DNA of 64,000 nt from Sphingobacterium athyrii (GCF_003071065.1 NZ_QCXX01000001.1:1236971-1300970); one strand, 5' to 3'; shown: positions 43,036-53,320, counted from the stretch's first letter. Numbers and translations: made by a program. The notes: generated by a model not told the origin, from the sequence alone.

Positions 43036-45840
43036 TTAAAAAAGTTTTGCGCTGATTCCGACCTGGCCGCGTACAGAATACCATTCGGCTTGTTCTGCAC
43101 GATCATAAACACCATGATAATAGCGTACTGGGGCACCAGTAATGTTATTTAACTCAGCGAATATTCTGAACTTGGAGTTAATCGAATAAGAAGAAGAAAA
43201 GTCCACTGAAAAATTGCTCGAATACCACCGGTAATGTTCAGGTCCGGCAATCTGCCGAATGGCATCGAGGTATTTTCCTTTGTAATTTCCGGCAATACGG
43301 GCCATAAATTTGCTATTTTCAAAGATTAGGGAAAGATTGAAAATGTGTTTAGCCTGCTTGGGAATCACGCTTTCATCTTCTATTCGTTTTCCCTTGTCAA
43401 AGCGCGGAACTTTAGCCTTAGAATCTGTAAACGTGTAGTTGGCATCTATACCAAATCCTTTCCATATCCCCGGTAAATCGACAAATCGCTTGGATATCCC
43501 GGCTTCAAAACCTGCTAACCAAGCATTTTGGAGATTATCCGGTTCGTTTACATTGAACATGACACCATTGATATTTTGGGTAGATTGATTTGAATAAATC
43601 AAATTGGAAAGTTTTTTATAGAATGCTCCTACCGACACCATACCAATACCACCGAAATAATGCTCAGCCATCAGGTCAAAGTTGCTGGCAAAAGTAGGTT
43701 TCAAGTTGGGATTTCCCCGTGTAATGATCCGGTTGATATCGTCTTGGGTTGTACCCGGATTGAGGTTTCCAAAATCGGGACGCGCGAAGCTTCGCGTAAA
43801 TGCCAGTCTAATAAGATCATTTTCAGTCGCATTGATCTTCAGGTGCAACATAGGTAGAAAGGCGTTGTAGCTATTGTCCTGATTAATGGCCTCGACTTGA
43901 GTGGATTTGTCTCCGAGAGTAGATACTTTGCTGCCAGAGAAAGTGACTTTGTTGTATTCGTTTCGTATACCTGCAATTACTGTAAGCTGATCAGTCAATT
44001 TGTATTCAGCAGAGCCATAAATGGCGTATACATTTTCTCTTCCACTGTAATAGTTAGCTGCACCTGAGGCGTTTTCAGCAGAATCAACGCGGAAAGGGTA
44101 CAGCTTATTGTCTGCAATCCCTGCTGGCGAGGCAAGCTGTCTGACTGATTCCATCGACATCTGGTCGATAAGCACATTGCTGTAAGGTGATCCAATTTCG
44201 GTCAAAAAACCGCCACGATATGGATAGGGTTCAGTGCCTAAACCGGCGAGTGCCGGAGCTGGTCCTGAGACACCTGCCACATAAACGCTATAGGGATTTT
44301 CTACGTTTTTGTCCTTATGAATAAATTTTCCACCAACTTTGATGGTAAGCGAACTGCTAGGCGTATATTTTAAATTGATTCCAGCACGTTTGTTACTCTC
44401 CTGGTTTTTGCTCCTGATATTGACAACTTGTGTTAACTTCATAGCCTCAGCACTAATAGGGGTGGTAGATGAAAGCTGTGGTAGAATTTTGTCAATATAG
44501 TCCCCCTCTCCATCCGGTGAGTCCATGGCGAGGTATTTCTTCCCATCTGCAGCCATACCATCGTAAGAAACTTTTTGAGAGAAAGTCGCCATAGGATAGT
44601 AGTCCGGATCTTTAAATTTAAATGCAGATTTATCCATGCTAAAGGACCAATCCAATCCTATCTTTTCAGAAAAATTCGATTGTCCGCTCAGCTCTCCGGA
44701 ATAAAGATTTGTATGATAATCCGCGGCTCGCGTTGTTATAGTTGCTGTTTTAGTATTAAAATAAAAATAATTTTCACGCACCCGTTGCGCATCCAGGTAC
44801 TCACTATAAAGTCCCTTGAAGATAATTTTATGCATTTCATTGAAAGCATATTCAAGACCTCCATTAAACCCAATGGTGCGTCTGTGGGCTATATAATCGC
44901 GTAATTGGAGATCGGTAATAGAAAAAGCTTGGCTCGCATTGCTGTTTCCAAAATCATAATTTAGATTGTATCGATCTTGGGCGGCTGTTCGGTCCCAGAT
45001 CACTGCCGAAAGGATATAGCCCAATTTTCCCTTGGCAACACGATCGCCAAAGAGAAGAGAGCCATTATATGATGCTCTTTGAGACTGCCCATTGTATCCA
45101 CCGGCAGCACTGATGTTGAGCGTACGCTTAAGTGGCGCTGTCTTGGTAATAAAATTGATCGAGCCACCAATGGCATCTCCTTCCATATCAGGCGTGATCG
45201 CTTTTGACAATTGTACATATTGAATCATTTCGGATGGAAAAATATCCATCTGAATTCTTCTGTCCGCATAATCGAGACTAGCAGAAGGAAGCCTATTTCC
45301 ATTTAACAGTGAAGCGCTCCATTGGATAGGTGTACCCCGTACCGAAACATACCTTCCCTCGCCTTGATCCCGTTCGATAGAGACGCCTTGAATACGTTGG
45401 ACGGCTTCTGCTGCATTTCGATCTGGCAGTTTACCAATGGCATCAGCAGCCAGCACCTCCATAATAGCATTTGCACTCTTTTTAATATTCAGTGCTTTAA
45501 GCTGAGAGCCGGCAGAAGAGCCTACTACAATGACCTCACCCAAGCTATTGTTTGAGGGTTGTAATTTAATGTTTCCCAAATGGATACCTTCTGTGGAAAC
45601 TACTGTATCCAGTGTGAATCCCTGGTAACCGGTGTAGAAAATGGAAAGTTGGATACGTCCTTTTTCTTTTAAGATCAACGTAAATTTACCCTCAAGATTG
45701 GTTTGTGTCGCAACCTTTCCAACTTGTACTGTTGCTCCGGGCAATACCTCATCGGTCGTTGAAGTGACAGCTCCTGTGATTTGTTGTGCCTGTAGAAAAA
45801 TAGGCATCAACCAAATCAAAAAGAATAACGTTCTTTTCAT
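43036..45840 (-). CDS. TonB-dependent receptor paired with PI-PLC
   Basis: 934 residues from ATG 45840; a TTG 9 bases upstream is less likely. Signal peptide about 1-20 (LFFLIWLMPIFLQAQ). About 22-95 is a CarboxypepD_reg-like domain (ITGAVTSTTDEVLPGATVQV). The plug is about 115-225 (NAIMEVLAADAIGKLPDRNA; SVRGTPIQWSASLLNGNRLP; MEGDAIGGSINFITK), of the IPR010104-type seen in CirA/TonB receptors with the LPDRNAAEAVQRIQGVSIER signature. The barrel ends VRGQVGISAKLF. No STN domain, so no anti-sigma signalling; regulation is more likely by the AraC protein upstream. It is 11 bases ahead of the phospholipase. Confidence 0.9.
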   Translation of the reverse strand: MKRTLFFLIWLMPIFLQAQQITGAVTSTTDEVLPGATVQVGKVATQTNLEGKFTLILKEKGRIQLSIFYTGYQGFTLDTVVSTEGIHLGNIKLQPSNNSLGEVIVVGSSAGSQLKALNIKKSANAIMEVLAADAIGKLPDRNAAEAVQRIQGVSIERDQGEGRYVSVRGTPIQWSASLLNGNRLPSASLDYADRRIQMDIFPSEMIQYVQLSKAITPDMEGDAIGGSINFITKTAPLKRTLNISAAGGYNGQSQRASYNGSLLFGDRVAKGKLGYILSAVIWDRTAAQDRYNLNYDFGNSNASQAFSITDLQLRDYIAHRRTIGFNGGLEYAFNEMHKIIFKGLYSEYLDAQRVRENYFYFNTKTATITTRAADYHTNLYSGELSGQSNFSEKIGLDWSFSMDKSAFKFKDPDYYPMATFSQKVSYDGMAADGKKYLAMDSPDGEGDYIDKILPQLSSTTPISAEAMKLTQVVNIRSKNQESNKRAGINLKYTPSSSLTIKVGGKFIHKDKNVENPYSVYVAGVSGPAPALAGLGTEPYPYRGGFLTEIGSPYSNVLIDQMSMESVRQLASPAGIADNKLYPFRVDSAENASGAANYYSGRENVYAIYGSAEYKLTDQLTVIAGIRNEYNKVTFSGSKVSTLGDKSTQVEAINQDNSYNAFLPMLHLKINATENDLIRLAFTRSFARPDFGNLNPGTTQDDINRIITRGNPNLKPTFASNFDLMAEHYFGGIGMVSVGAFYKKLSNLIYSNQSTQNINGVMFNVNEPDNLQNAWLAGFEAGISKRFVDLPGIWKGFGIDANYTFTDSKAKVPRFDKGKRIEDESVIPKQAKHIFNLSLIFENSKFMARIAGNYKGKYLDAIRQIAGPEHYRWYSSNFSVDFSSSYSINSKFRIFAELNNITGAPVRYYHGVYDRAEQAEWYSVRGQVGISAKLF

Positions 45841-46087
45841 ATCATGCAATCAATTTTGTTAATTTGCTGCGAAATTGATATTTCATAGAATAAGGGTCGT
45901 CTTTCTCGATAAAGAAGAACGTACTACTTGAAACAGAAGACATAAACACTTGTACCTATGTTAGTTACAAATATTAATTTTTTATTAAGCTTTGATTATC
46001 GACGGATTGGCACCTATTTAATGACACTGAAATACTCTTTTCCCTGACGTATTGAAAAAGTTTTTGCGACTGATAAAGCAATACATA

Positions 46088-47260
46088 TTAGGTATTAAGT
46101 AGGTTATAATATGGTTTTTCTTTTAAGTAGGCTGATGGAGTACAGCCCTGGACTTTCTTGAAATATTGATTGAACGAAGATTTGGAATGGAATCCAGCCT
46201 GAAATGCCAACGAGAGGATATTGATGTTCTCTCCCCTACTTCTATACTTATCCATCAGGCTAACCACTTCCATAATCCGATACTCGTTGACATACTGATA
46301 AAAAGATTTTTCTTTATACTGATTCAATGTTTCGGAAAGGTGATGACGTGATACCCCGGCCCTTGCCGCCAGGCTCTCGAGTGTAAGATTGGGATCTAAA
46401 AACACCTTATGTTGGGTCATCAAGTTTTCTACGTTCTCTAAGATACCGGCATAGTCCACACTAGTGTTCTTTTCATTTTCTGCTGCAGATAGATAAGTAG
46501 GCGTGTCACCCATAATCGCTATCGAGTCTTTAAGATTATCGGCAGAATTTGGCTCGTTTAGTTCTTCTTGTTGATACATGTGAACGTAAAGAAAAGAACT
46601 TACTTTGACATAAATTATGGATATACAGATAATCACCAAAATAGAATAGATAAATACCCGAAACCATAAATGGATAAAAGAAAAATAAGTAGATATATCA
46701 AATAGCTGGGCCCAGGAAGTGATGAAAAGAAATGCCAAGCCGATCAATAGGAATAGACAAGCTGCTAATTTGATCATACGCTTTTCCAACTTCCAGAACG
46801 TCGGTATCTTCTCAATCCCAGCGAGAATCTTCAAAGGGTAATGAATATATAATATCGTATATGCATAACCAGATATCGAATTGTACATTTTAATAAATGG
46901 CGGTAATTCACCGGAACGGTTAATCACATAAGCGGCGATCCAAAAATAGCCAACCAACGCGCACATCGATGGAAACATAGCCAAAAGGATATCAATAGGC
47001 TTTCCTCTATGTTCAAGATAGCTCATATAACACCATAACAGGCCTGGGTAGGCCAAAGCAATAAATGTATTGAACTGTTGATGGATCTTTGAATTGGGCC
47101 AAAAGACATTCAATATAAAGGTGATAGCCAAGTGTAAAAAAATGGCAGCTAATAAATACGAAAGAATATTATCATGCTGCCGATTGTTTTTCTTATTTTT
47201 TAATAAAATACCCAGTGCCAATAATGCTTGGGTTGCCCCTACAATAATAATATAATTCAC
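46088..47260 (-). CDS. AraC-family regulator with N-terminal membrane domain
   Basis: 390 residues, GTG start (no in-frame ATG upstream before a stop). About 1-235 has seven or so hydrophobic spans (YIIIVGATQALLALGILL; ILVIICISIIYVKVSSFLYV). The C-terminal AraC domain about 285-385 has NLTLESLAARAGVSRHHLSE, FYQYVNEYRIMEVVSLM, ILSLAFQAGFHSKSSFNQYF and TPSAYLKEKP. Same architecture as the protein at 2715-3827. It sits 247 bases upstream of the TonB receptor on the same strand and likely controls that receptor/phospholipase pair; direct evidence is lacking. Confidence 0.85.
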   Translation of the reverse strand: MNYIIIVGATQALLALGILLKNKKNNRQHDNILSYLLAAIFLHLAITFILNVFWPNSKIHQQFNTFIALAYPGLLWCYMSYLEHRGKPIDILLAMFPSMCALVGYFWIAAYVINRSGELPPFIKMYNSISGYAYTILYIHYPLKILAGIEKIPTFWKLEKRMIKLAACLFLLIGLAFLFITSWAQLFDISTYFSFIHLWFRVFIYSILVIICISIIYVKVSSFLYVHMYQQEELNEPNSADNLKDSIAIMGDTPTYLSAAENEKNTSVDYAGILENVENLMTQHKVFLDPNLTLESLAARAGVSRHHLSETLNQYKEKSFYQYVNEYRIMEVVSLMDKYRSRGENINILSLAFQAGFHSKSSFNQYFKKVQGCTPSAYLKEKPYYNLLNT

Positions 47261-47505
47261 GTCCTTGATCTGATTATGCTGCTCAACAAAGTTAATAATC
47301 AGGTATTATCAAATTGTTAAATAACAGAAGCCTTCAAGCTGAGAAATCTAGGCGATTATTATTTCTGATTTTTCATAACTATTCAATTATTGTCAAGAGA
47401 TCAAGTCGTTAATATCCATTCTGTCAATACATGTTTTAAGCGTCTCCAATTTGCAGTCATGAAGGTTAATTAATAACAAATGTCCAATCTATTTTTCCAT
47501 AATTT

Positions 47506-48129
47506 TTAGTCCAATAGCTTGTTCATTTCCGCAAACCGATCATTTGTAGAGTCATCGTCCCAATTATATTCCGTTCGCTGTGCAATAGCCAAGGCTTGTT
47601 CCCTGCCAAATAGTTTCGCGATAAGTGCCAAAGACATATCAGTTCCTGCAGATATTCCCGAGGACGTAAAAAAATTAGCATCCTCCACCCATCTAGCTTT
47701 ATGTATCCAGTTAACTTTCTCATTCTGGCTCACGACCCAATTATATGCTCTCTTATTTGTTGTTGCTCTCCTGTCATCTAATAACCCTGTTTTGGCCAAG
47801 AGTGCTGCCCCAGTACAAATGGTAGCAACATGCTTTGAGCTTCTGGCCAATCGGCTAATTTTTTGAATAAGGCTCTCATTGGTCACTTCCGTTCTCGTGC
47901 CGGCACCCCCTGGAATCATTAAAATGTCCAAGGCCGATAGGTCTTCAAACGTTTTGTCGACGATAACTGATGGGCCCGCTGTACTTTGAATCTTTCCAAG
48001 CCTCTCTCCGATCAGAAAGATCTCCACCTGCTCTTTAAGAAACCCGAACATCTCTAATGGACCGAAGACATCTAGCAATTCAAATCCCTCAAAGACAAGC
48101 ATACCTAATACTAATTTCTCATTTCTCAT
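47506..48129 (-). CDS. DJ-1/PfpI-family protein
   Basis: 207 residues from ATG 48129; an upstream TTG is unlikely. The GATase1-like core is visible: LVFEGFELLDVFGPLEMFGF, a mid-domain IMIPGGAGTRTEV, and the nucleophile elbow VATICTGAALLAKTGLLDDR with the conserved Cys and the His-less RATTN following. This sub-group includes isonitrile hydratase and the N-terminal half of AraC-type GATase regulators; here no HTH follows. Stand-alone, with 195 bases of nothing on the upstream side. Substrate unknown. Confidence 0.85.
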   Translation of the reverse strand: MRNEKLVLGMLVFEGFELLDVFGPLEMFGFLKEQVEIFLIGERLGKIQSTAGPSVIVDKTFEDLSALDILMIPGGAGTRTEVTNESLIQKISRLARSSKHVATICTGAALLAKTGLLDDRRATTNKRAYNWVVSQNEKVNWIHKARWVEDANFFTSSGISAGTDMSLALIAKLFGREQALAIAQRTEYNWDDDSTNDRFAEMNKLLD

Positions 48130-48189
48130 CTTCAATATTATTACTCTACATATAATGCATCTTTGAAATCCTAAAATAAGCACTTCCAA

Positions 48190-48693
48190 TTAAACAACAA
48201 AGGTTTGAAATTTAATTAGTTTTAACGTTGGATTTATAATTTATCAATGGAACTTTTGCTGAATACCTATCCTTCAATGTGCCAGAAGACTTTGGATTTA
48301 ATGATGCATTGAATAGGGATTTCCCTTTTTTCAGCTTCTAATTTACGTGTTTTACATAGGTAATTTTAAGGTCACTAAATGGAACAATTACTTACAGCTG
48401 GTGCCGAAGCACTGAGAAAGGCTGCTACAGGACATTGTCGAAACAAAGTAATCATTAGTATTAGAAAGTTTATAGTATATACAACCCTAATTTTAAACCC
48501 CTCGAATTCGAGAGGTTTAGAAAACAAGCTGGTCTCAATAGTTGAATTAACAGCGCTCAACTTAAAAACGATTCCTTGCGATTTAGTACTGTTTATCCGT
48601 CGGGTAGCGGTTCATCGGGCTATTATTAAATTTTCTTTTCAGAAAGAGATTAGTTTTAATGGAATTGGAAAATTTCCTTTTACCCTAAAGTAG
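48190..48693. other. 500-base stretch with no convincing gene and one palindrome
   Basis: Several short frames exist (one opens with MEQLLTAGAEALRKAA), but none has coding-like composition through its length. A palindrome (48494-48519) lies in the middle: AAACCcCTCGAATTCGAGaGGTTT-type arms with one mismatch. No ncRNA could be recognised. Confidence 0.4.
48494..48519. repeat. 26-bp near-perfect palindrome
   Basis: Two arms around GAATTC (TAAACC-C-CTCGAA / TTCGAG-A-GGTTTA) with one mismatch. Placed in a gene-free stretch. Could be an operator or a leftover end of a mobile element; no tract of T follows. Confidence 0.5.
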
Positions 48694-49254
48694 CTACTTT
48701 AAGGTATCGTTTATACTGATTTCTATTGGGATATCAATAAGCTTTTCAGGCCCTTGATCAATTTGTAATTTGAGCTGTACCGAACCTTTTAATTTAGAAA
48801 AAAATTGTTTGGTCTGTATCATTACACCTACATTTTGACAGAGTTTATGATCATAGTCCCAAAGACCAAAACGTTGCAGATATAATGGATTTTGAACGGT
48901 ATCCATCAAGTTCACTTCTTCGTTTTTTTCATTCCTAAGCTCAACATGTGTGAGCGTGCAATGTATTTCATCTGCTAAATCCGTTGCAAAGCTACCTTGT
49001 TGCTTAGATGCAAGCTCCATGGCCTTAGTTTCCGCTTGAGTCAATGGATAATAGCTCGCCAATAAAAACTGATTGGCCGGAATACGCTTTGCTTCGGTAA
49101 GATCGGTAATGCTATGATGCATGTGACTGCCTAACGCATCTAAAACAGCTTGCTGTTCCGATACGCTCATCCTATCAGGCGTAGGTTTCGAATCGTTGTG
49201 ACAATTTGAAAATAAAATTGCCGAAACTAATATTGGGAATAGTCTATTCATCAT
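48694..49254 (-). CDS. Hypothetical lipoprotein
   Basis: 186 residues. MMNRLFPILVSAILFSNC gives a short lipoprotein signal with a lipobox cysteine at 18. The mature part begins HNDSKPTP, is polar and has HMHHS at about 44-48, but no domain is recognised. The helix-rich segment SEQQAVLDALGSHMHH is followed by beta-rich stretches. It stands alone. An extracytoplasmic anchored protein of unknown role. Confidence 0.6.
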   Translation of the reverse strand: MMNRLFPILVSAILFSNCHNDSKPTPDRMSVSEQQAVLDALGSHMHHSITDLTEAKRIPANQFLLASYYPLTQAETKAMELASKQQGSFATDLADEIHCTLTHVELRNEKNEEVNLMDTVQNPLYLQRFGLWDYDHKLCQNVGVMIQTKQFFSKLKGSVQLKLQIDQGPEKLIDIPIEISINDTLK

Positions 49255-49550
49255 CTATTATTCATTAAATTTCATTGACTGGCTTTACTTACGCTGTAAT
49301 CCAACACATCCTTTTCACTAAAATAAGTACTTTTTAAGCATTTTGTCAGGACAGTTACAATTCGCTGAGGCTAGTTTATTATTTGTTGAGCGTAAACTGA
49401 TAAGCGCTTTGTAAATGAAAGCGACAATTCATAAATGAATTCAACTGTCGAGGTTAGTTTTCACAAGATTTTCTAACAAATTCAACTTGATCAATGAAAT
49501 CAATCGTTTCTAAATTTAAATTTTTGGAATATGAAGATCTTCTGTTCCTA

Positions 49551-50559
49551 TCACATAATAATATTATTTGGATTAACAATGGTCTGTGCAGGTCTCGCAT
49601 CTCCCCATATATCTCTTATCTCATTTTCAAGAGTATAACATATGTGCGAAATAGGGATATCATTTGGGCCGCCCTCAAAAGGATTTTCAGTACTTTCTCC
49701 CACTTGATCTAATGATGTATATACCCAGGATATTATCATGCTGAAAGGGATGACAAGCCACACCATGTGGCCCCTCATCCATCCAGTTGTAAATTCATTG
49801 AATGAATTAAACTCCTTTAACATAGCAAAAGGCAGCAGAAGACAAAAAAGCCAAACAAATATCCGATTAACAGTGGCATACTGCCTTGGGTAAGGAAAAT
49901 TTTTTATTTTTTCACTTCTCGCTTGTAAGGTAGAAAATTCACGCAAATATTTGTGTAGTTCGAAAAAACGGGAATTATCAAGCGCACCGGTATCAGACAA
50001 CCTCGCCAGTGCGGCGCTTTGTAGACTCATCAGCTGTGTCAGGGGATTACTGGAGGAAATCACTTCTTCAAGTTCTTCATGACGAATATATTTTTGTAGT
50101 ACTGTTGATAAGGCTATTTCCCGTTCTGGAATCGTATAGAAGCTAGCGTATTCGCGATTATAAGACTTATCAATATTTTCCCAAGCCCGCTTGGAGCGTA
50201 ACTCATACCGCAGCAATGTGAGCCATGCCAAATGGCGAAATGCAATCTCCCGCGCAATATCGCGGTCTTTGATAAAATCGCGACACATTATTGCCCAAGC
50301 CCTGCTCATGCCGATCTTCAGCCCCCAAATGTCACGTGCCTCCCACGTCCTGTTATAGGTCTGTTGGTTTTTAAATCCGACGACAAAGGCTGTTGCTGTT
50401 CCTAAAAACGCTACTATTGGCCAGGGTACTACCAGCCATTGAAGGCCCAATAATTCATACATCAAGACTGGAACAATACTGATCAAGAGCAACAAAAAAC
50501 AGATTTCGTCGCGTCCAAAAAAGAAATTCGGTTATTTTATAGGTTCTTCCAATGTACAT
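49551..50559 (-). pseudogene. Bestrophin-family channel, split by a frameshift in a homopolymer
   Basis: From ATG 50559 the first 21 residues read MYIGRTYKITEFLFWTRRNL, the standard start of Bacteroidota bestrophins. The frame then breaks in a run of six A (50494-50499, T on the coding strand). Dropping one base restores LLLLISIVPVLMYELLGLQW and the rest of the family: WPIVAFLGTATAFVVGFKNQ, WEARDIWGLK, a final AQTIVNPNN. Without the shift the only start for the long part is a TTG inside the run. Bestrophins form chloride or cation channels in the inner membrane. A sequencing error in the homopolymer is the simplest alternative to a real mutation. Confidence 0.75.
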
Positions 50560-50593
50560 CGTTCAATGTCTTATTAAAAATAATGATAATCAA

Positions 50594-53227
50594 TCAGGTA
50601 AAATATTCGCTCTTTCGAATATTTAGTTTTTTCATTTTTGAATGTAGGGTGTTGCCGGGAATCTGCAGAATTTCTGATGCACTTCCCGGTCCCGAAATCT
50701 TCCCGGAACAACGCTTTAAAACCTGGATAATATAATTGCGCTCCAATTCATCGAGTGAATAATTTAAATACTGCAGCTCTTCCTGTCCAGATTCAGCATG
50801 CACCTTAGGAAGATAAACATAGTCAATCTCTGCAGTTGTGGTCAAAAGAATTGTCCTTTCAATCAAATGTTCGAGTTCGCGTACATTTCCGGGCCAGCTA
50901 TAGCTACGCAATTGCTGAATTACTTTTGATCCTATTTTCTTCATTTTACGCCCTGTATTGCGACTATATTTCTGCATAAAAAAGTCGGTAAGCTGGGGGA
51001 GATCTTCCAGCCGCTCTCGTAGCGGCGGTAGGTGGATCGGAAATACATTGAGCCTGAAATACAGGTCGGCCCGAAAACGTCCTGCCTTTACCTCTTCTTC
51101 CAAATTACGGTTGGTCGCTGCAATAAGTCGGACATCAATTTTTATGGTCTGCTGCCCACCGATCCTTTCCAGTTCGCGCTCCTGAATAATCCGCAACAAT
51201 TTTGATTGCGCTTCTAACGGAAGTTCTCCAATCTCATCCAAAAAAAGTGTGCTTTGGTGCGCCAATTCAAATTTACCGATACGACGTTCTACGGCGCCTG
51301 TAAATGCGCCTTTTTCGTGTCCAAATAATTCGCTTTCGATCAGATGGGCAGGCAGAGCTGCACAATTTACCTTGACCATGACTTTATCTTTTCGATCCGA
51401 GGATATATGGATACCCCGGGCGACCAGCTCTTTTCCAGTCCCGGTTTCACCTGTAATCAAGATGGTAGTAGCTGTACCCGCAACGAGCGACATCAGGTGA
51501 TATACGTGTTGCATAGCCTCTCCACTGCCGATGATTTCAGAAAAATTGTAAATAGTTTTGATCTGCTCTTTTAAGTAATCATTCTCTATTTCCAGATTCT
51601 TTTTATAGGCCAATAGCTGCTCATTAGCACGGATATTGTCAATGGCAATTGAAATCTGTGAACAAATGCCTTTGATAAGCATCTTATTGAGCTGGTCCGC
51701 CAGCAACCATATCGTACCGATATTTTTGTCACCGATCCGCAAAGGCAGACCATACATATTCCTTCGCCCTGTGGTCTTCCATAACCGGGCATAATCGTTT
51801 CCTTTTTTTATTTCCTCCTCAACATTGAACACAAGTCCCTCCTTGCTGGCCAATACTTGGGCAGTATATAGCTCGTTGACTGTAATAAGATTGTTCGCTA
51901 ATTTATCAAAATCGGATTTTGCACCCGCAAACAGTGCGGCATCATACATAAAAGGAGATAAGTGGATGCCATCGGCTTCGATCACACGGATCATGGATAA
52001 TCTTGTGGACAGGGTTTTATCCAGAACCCTACTGATCGCTGACTGGAGGTCTTGCTTTGTCCTCAGCTGGGTAATATCATTGCTGAAATCTAATAAAAAA
52101 GATTGCTCTTGCTGCTTTTTAACCAGCTGTTCATTAGCTAGCGTATTGGAAATCGCTGTTGAGATCTGCGCACAAATGCTCTGGAGTAAGGGGATATTGA
52201 TTTCGGCTGTCTCCAATAACAACAGTCCTAAATTGGTCTCACCATTCCGCAAGCGTATCCCTGTAAATTTCGCTATCCCCAATGACTTCCAATAATGGAG
52301 ATAACCTGAGGAAATACCACGCTGCACCTCCCGGTCTACATCAAATAACAAAGGAATCGCACTTGTTAAAATACGATTCTGTAAACCATCATTGAGGGGC
52401 AATTGTTGGAACCAATCCACTTTGTTTTTCGGTACGGGATGCGTTCCGAAATCATAAATATAGGGTTCCGTAAAAGATTTCGTATCACCACAGATTCGTC
52501 GAATGACAAAACTTCCCGTCGGACTAAGTTGCTTCAATACATCGCGAACAGTCTCCGTTAACTCTTGCTTCGTCCGAACGGAGGCCATTCGGCTGCTGAA
52601 TTCGAGCAGAAAAGTCTTCTCCTTTTCCCTTTTAAGTAGCTCTTCGTTTTTTATGATATTGGAAACTGCACTCGATATTTGGGGAATAATACCAACGATG
52701 ACATCTCTGAAATTCTGGCTAAAGCCATTTATTTTATCGGTATAAATATGAAGGAAGCCAATAGCACGTCCCTCACGCATCAATTTGGCCATTAAAATTT
52801 CCCGTACACCTTTTTCATAATTGACGCGCAGAAATTTTGGGCTTCCCGGATCGTCCATAATATCCGATAACACAAATGAAACTGGCTCGGTTGAATTCAA
52901 TACAGCCTGAATAAATGGTTCATTAAGGGGAAAACGGGCTTTTATCATTTCTGCATAACGTGGATGATCCCTGATCGGGGACCCGTCATTGTCAAGTAGA
53001 AAGGGACTGTAGGTATCGTCTTTGTAATCGATGGTCGTAACAATGGTATGGGTAATAAAGTATAAGCCTTTTATGCCTTCCTTAAAAAGCCGAATGAGAT
53101 CATTTTTGTCTCGAACTTTTGTTAGATCATTGCCCAATGCTAATAGTATCTCGCGCTCTTTCTGGTAATATGCGATACTCGGCTTGGACACCTCGTTTTT
53201 AGGACTGGTTGTTTTATTTGCTTTCAT
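50594..53227 (-). CDS. Sigma-54-dependent transcriptional activator with GAF domains
   Basis: 877 residues. About 20-190, 205-365 and 385-540 look like three GAF-like sensor domains in tandem (EREILLALGNDLTKVRDKND; TFLLEFSSRMASVRTKQELT; SFLLDFSNDITQLRTKQDLQ all open each repeat). The AAA+ domain is about 565-800: Walker A GETGTGKE near 592, the sigma-54 contact loop GAFTGA near 640, Walker B LFLDEIGELPLEAQSKLL, and R-fingers RFRADLYFRLNVFPIHLPPL. A Fis-type helix-turn-helix closes the protein (ASEILQIPGNTLHSKMKKLN). It would open sigma-54 promoters in response to a small ligand bound by the GAFs. An inverted GGTAC repeat lies about 16 bases before the ATG. Confidence 0.92.
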   Translation of the reverse strand: MKANKTTSPKNEVSKPSIAYYQKEREILLALGNDLTKVRDKNDLIRLFKEGIKGLYFITHTIVTTIDYKDDTYSPFLLDNDGSPIRDHPRYAEMIKARFPLNEPFIQAVLNSTEPVSFVLSDIMDDPGSPKFLRVNYEKGVREILMAKLMREGRAIGFLHIYTDKINGFSQNFRDVIVGIIPQISSAVSNIIKNEELLKREKEKTFLLEFSSRMASVRTKQELTETVRDVLKQLSPTGSFVIRRICGDTKSFTEPYIYDFGTHPVPKNKVDWFQQLPLNDGLQNRILTSAIPLLFDVDREVQRGISSGYLHYWKSLGIAKFTGIRLRNGETNLGLLLLETAEINIPLLQSICAQISTAISNTLANEQLVKKQQEQSFLLDFSNDITQLRTKQDLQSAISRVLDKTLSTRLSMIRVIEADGIHLSPFMYDAALFAGAKSDFDKLANNLITVNELYTAQVLASKEGLVFNVEEEIKKGNDYARLWKTTGRRNMYGLPLRIGDKNIGTIWLLADQLNKMLIKGICSQISIAIDNIRANEQLLAYKKNLEIENDYLKEQIKTIYNFSEIIGSGEAMQHVYHLMSLVAGTATTILITGETGTGKELVARGIHISSDRKDKVMVKVNCAALPAHLIESELFGHEKGAFTGAVERRIGKFELAHQSTLFLDEIGELPLEAQSKLLRIIQERELERIGGQQTIKIDVRLIAATNRNLEEEVKAGRFRADLYFRLNVFPIHLPPLRERLEDLPQLTDFFMQKYSRNTGRKMKKIGSKVIQQLRSYSWPGNVRELEHLIERTILLTTTAEIDYVYLPKVHAESGQEELQYLNYSLDELERNYIIQVLKRCSGKISGPGSASEILQIPGNTLHSKMKKLNIRKSEYFT

Positions 53228-53242
53228 GATATACAGAAGTGC

Positions 53243-53256
53243 GGTACGGCGGTACC
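53243..53256. promoter_or_regulatory. GGTAC inverted repeat upstream of the sigma-54 activator
   Basis: GGTAC-GGCG-GTACC, a perfect 5-bp inverted repeat 16 bases before the activator ATG. It is GC-rich in an AT-rich neighbourhood and could be an autoregulatory site. No -24/-12 promoter was recognised next to it. Confidence 0.25.
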
Positions 53257-53320
53257 CTTACATTTTTACTCATGCGTTTATGTAGTTGGCTATAATTCGA
53301 ATATACGCAATTCTGAGTAA

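Noticed and set aside
48379..48693. 104-residue ORF MEQLLTAGAEALRK...
   Set aside because: Composition turns random after 25 residues and no family is recognised.
49400..49460. Inverted repeat AATTCA-TAAA-TGAATT upstream of the bestrophin end
   Set aside because: Short AT-rich pairing expected by chance in this sequence.
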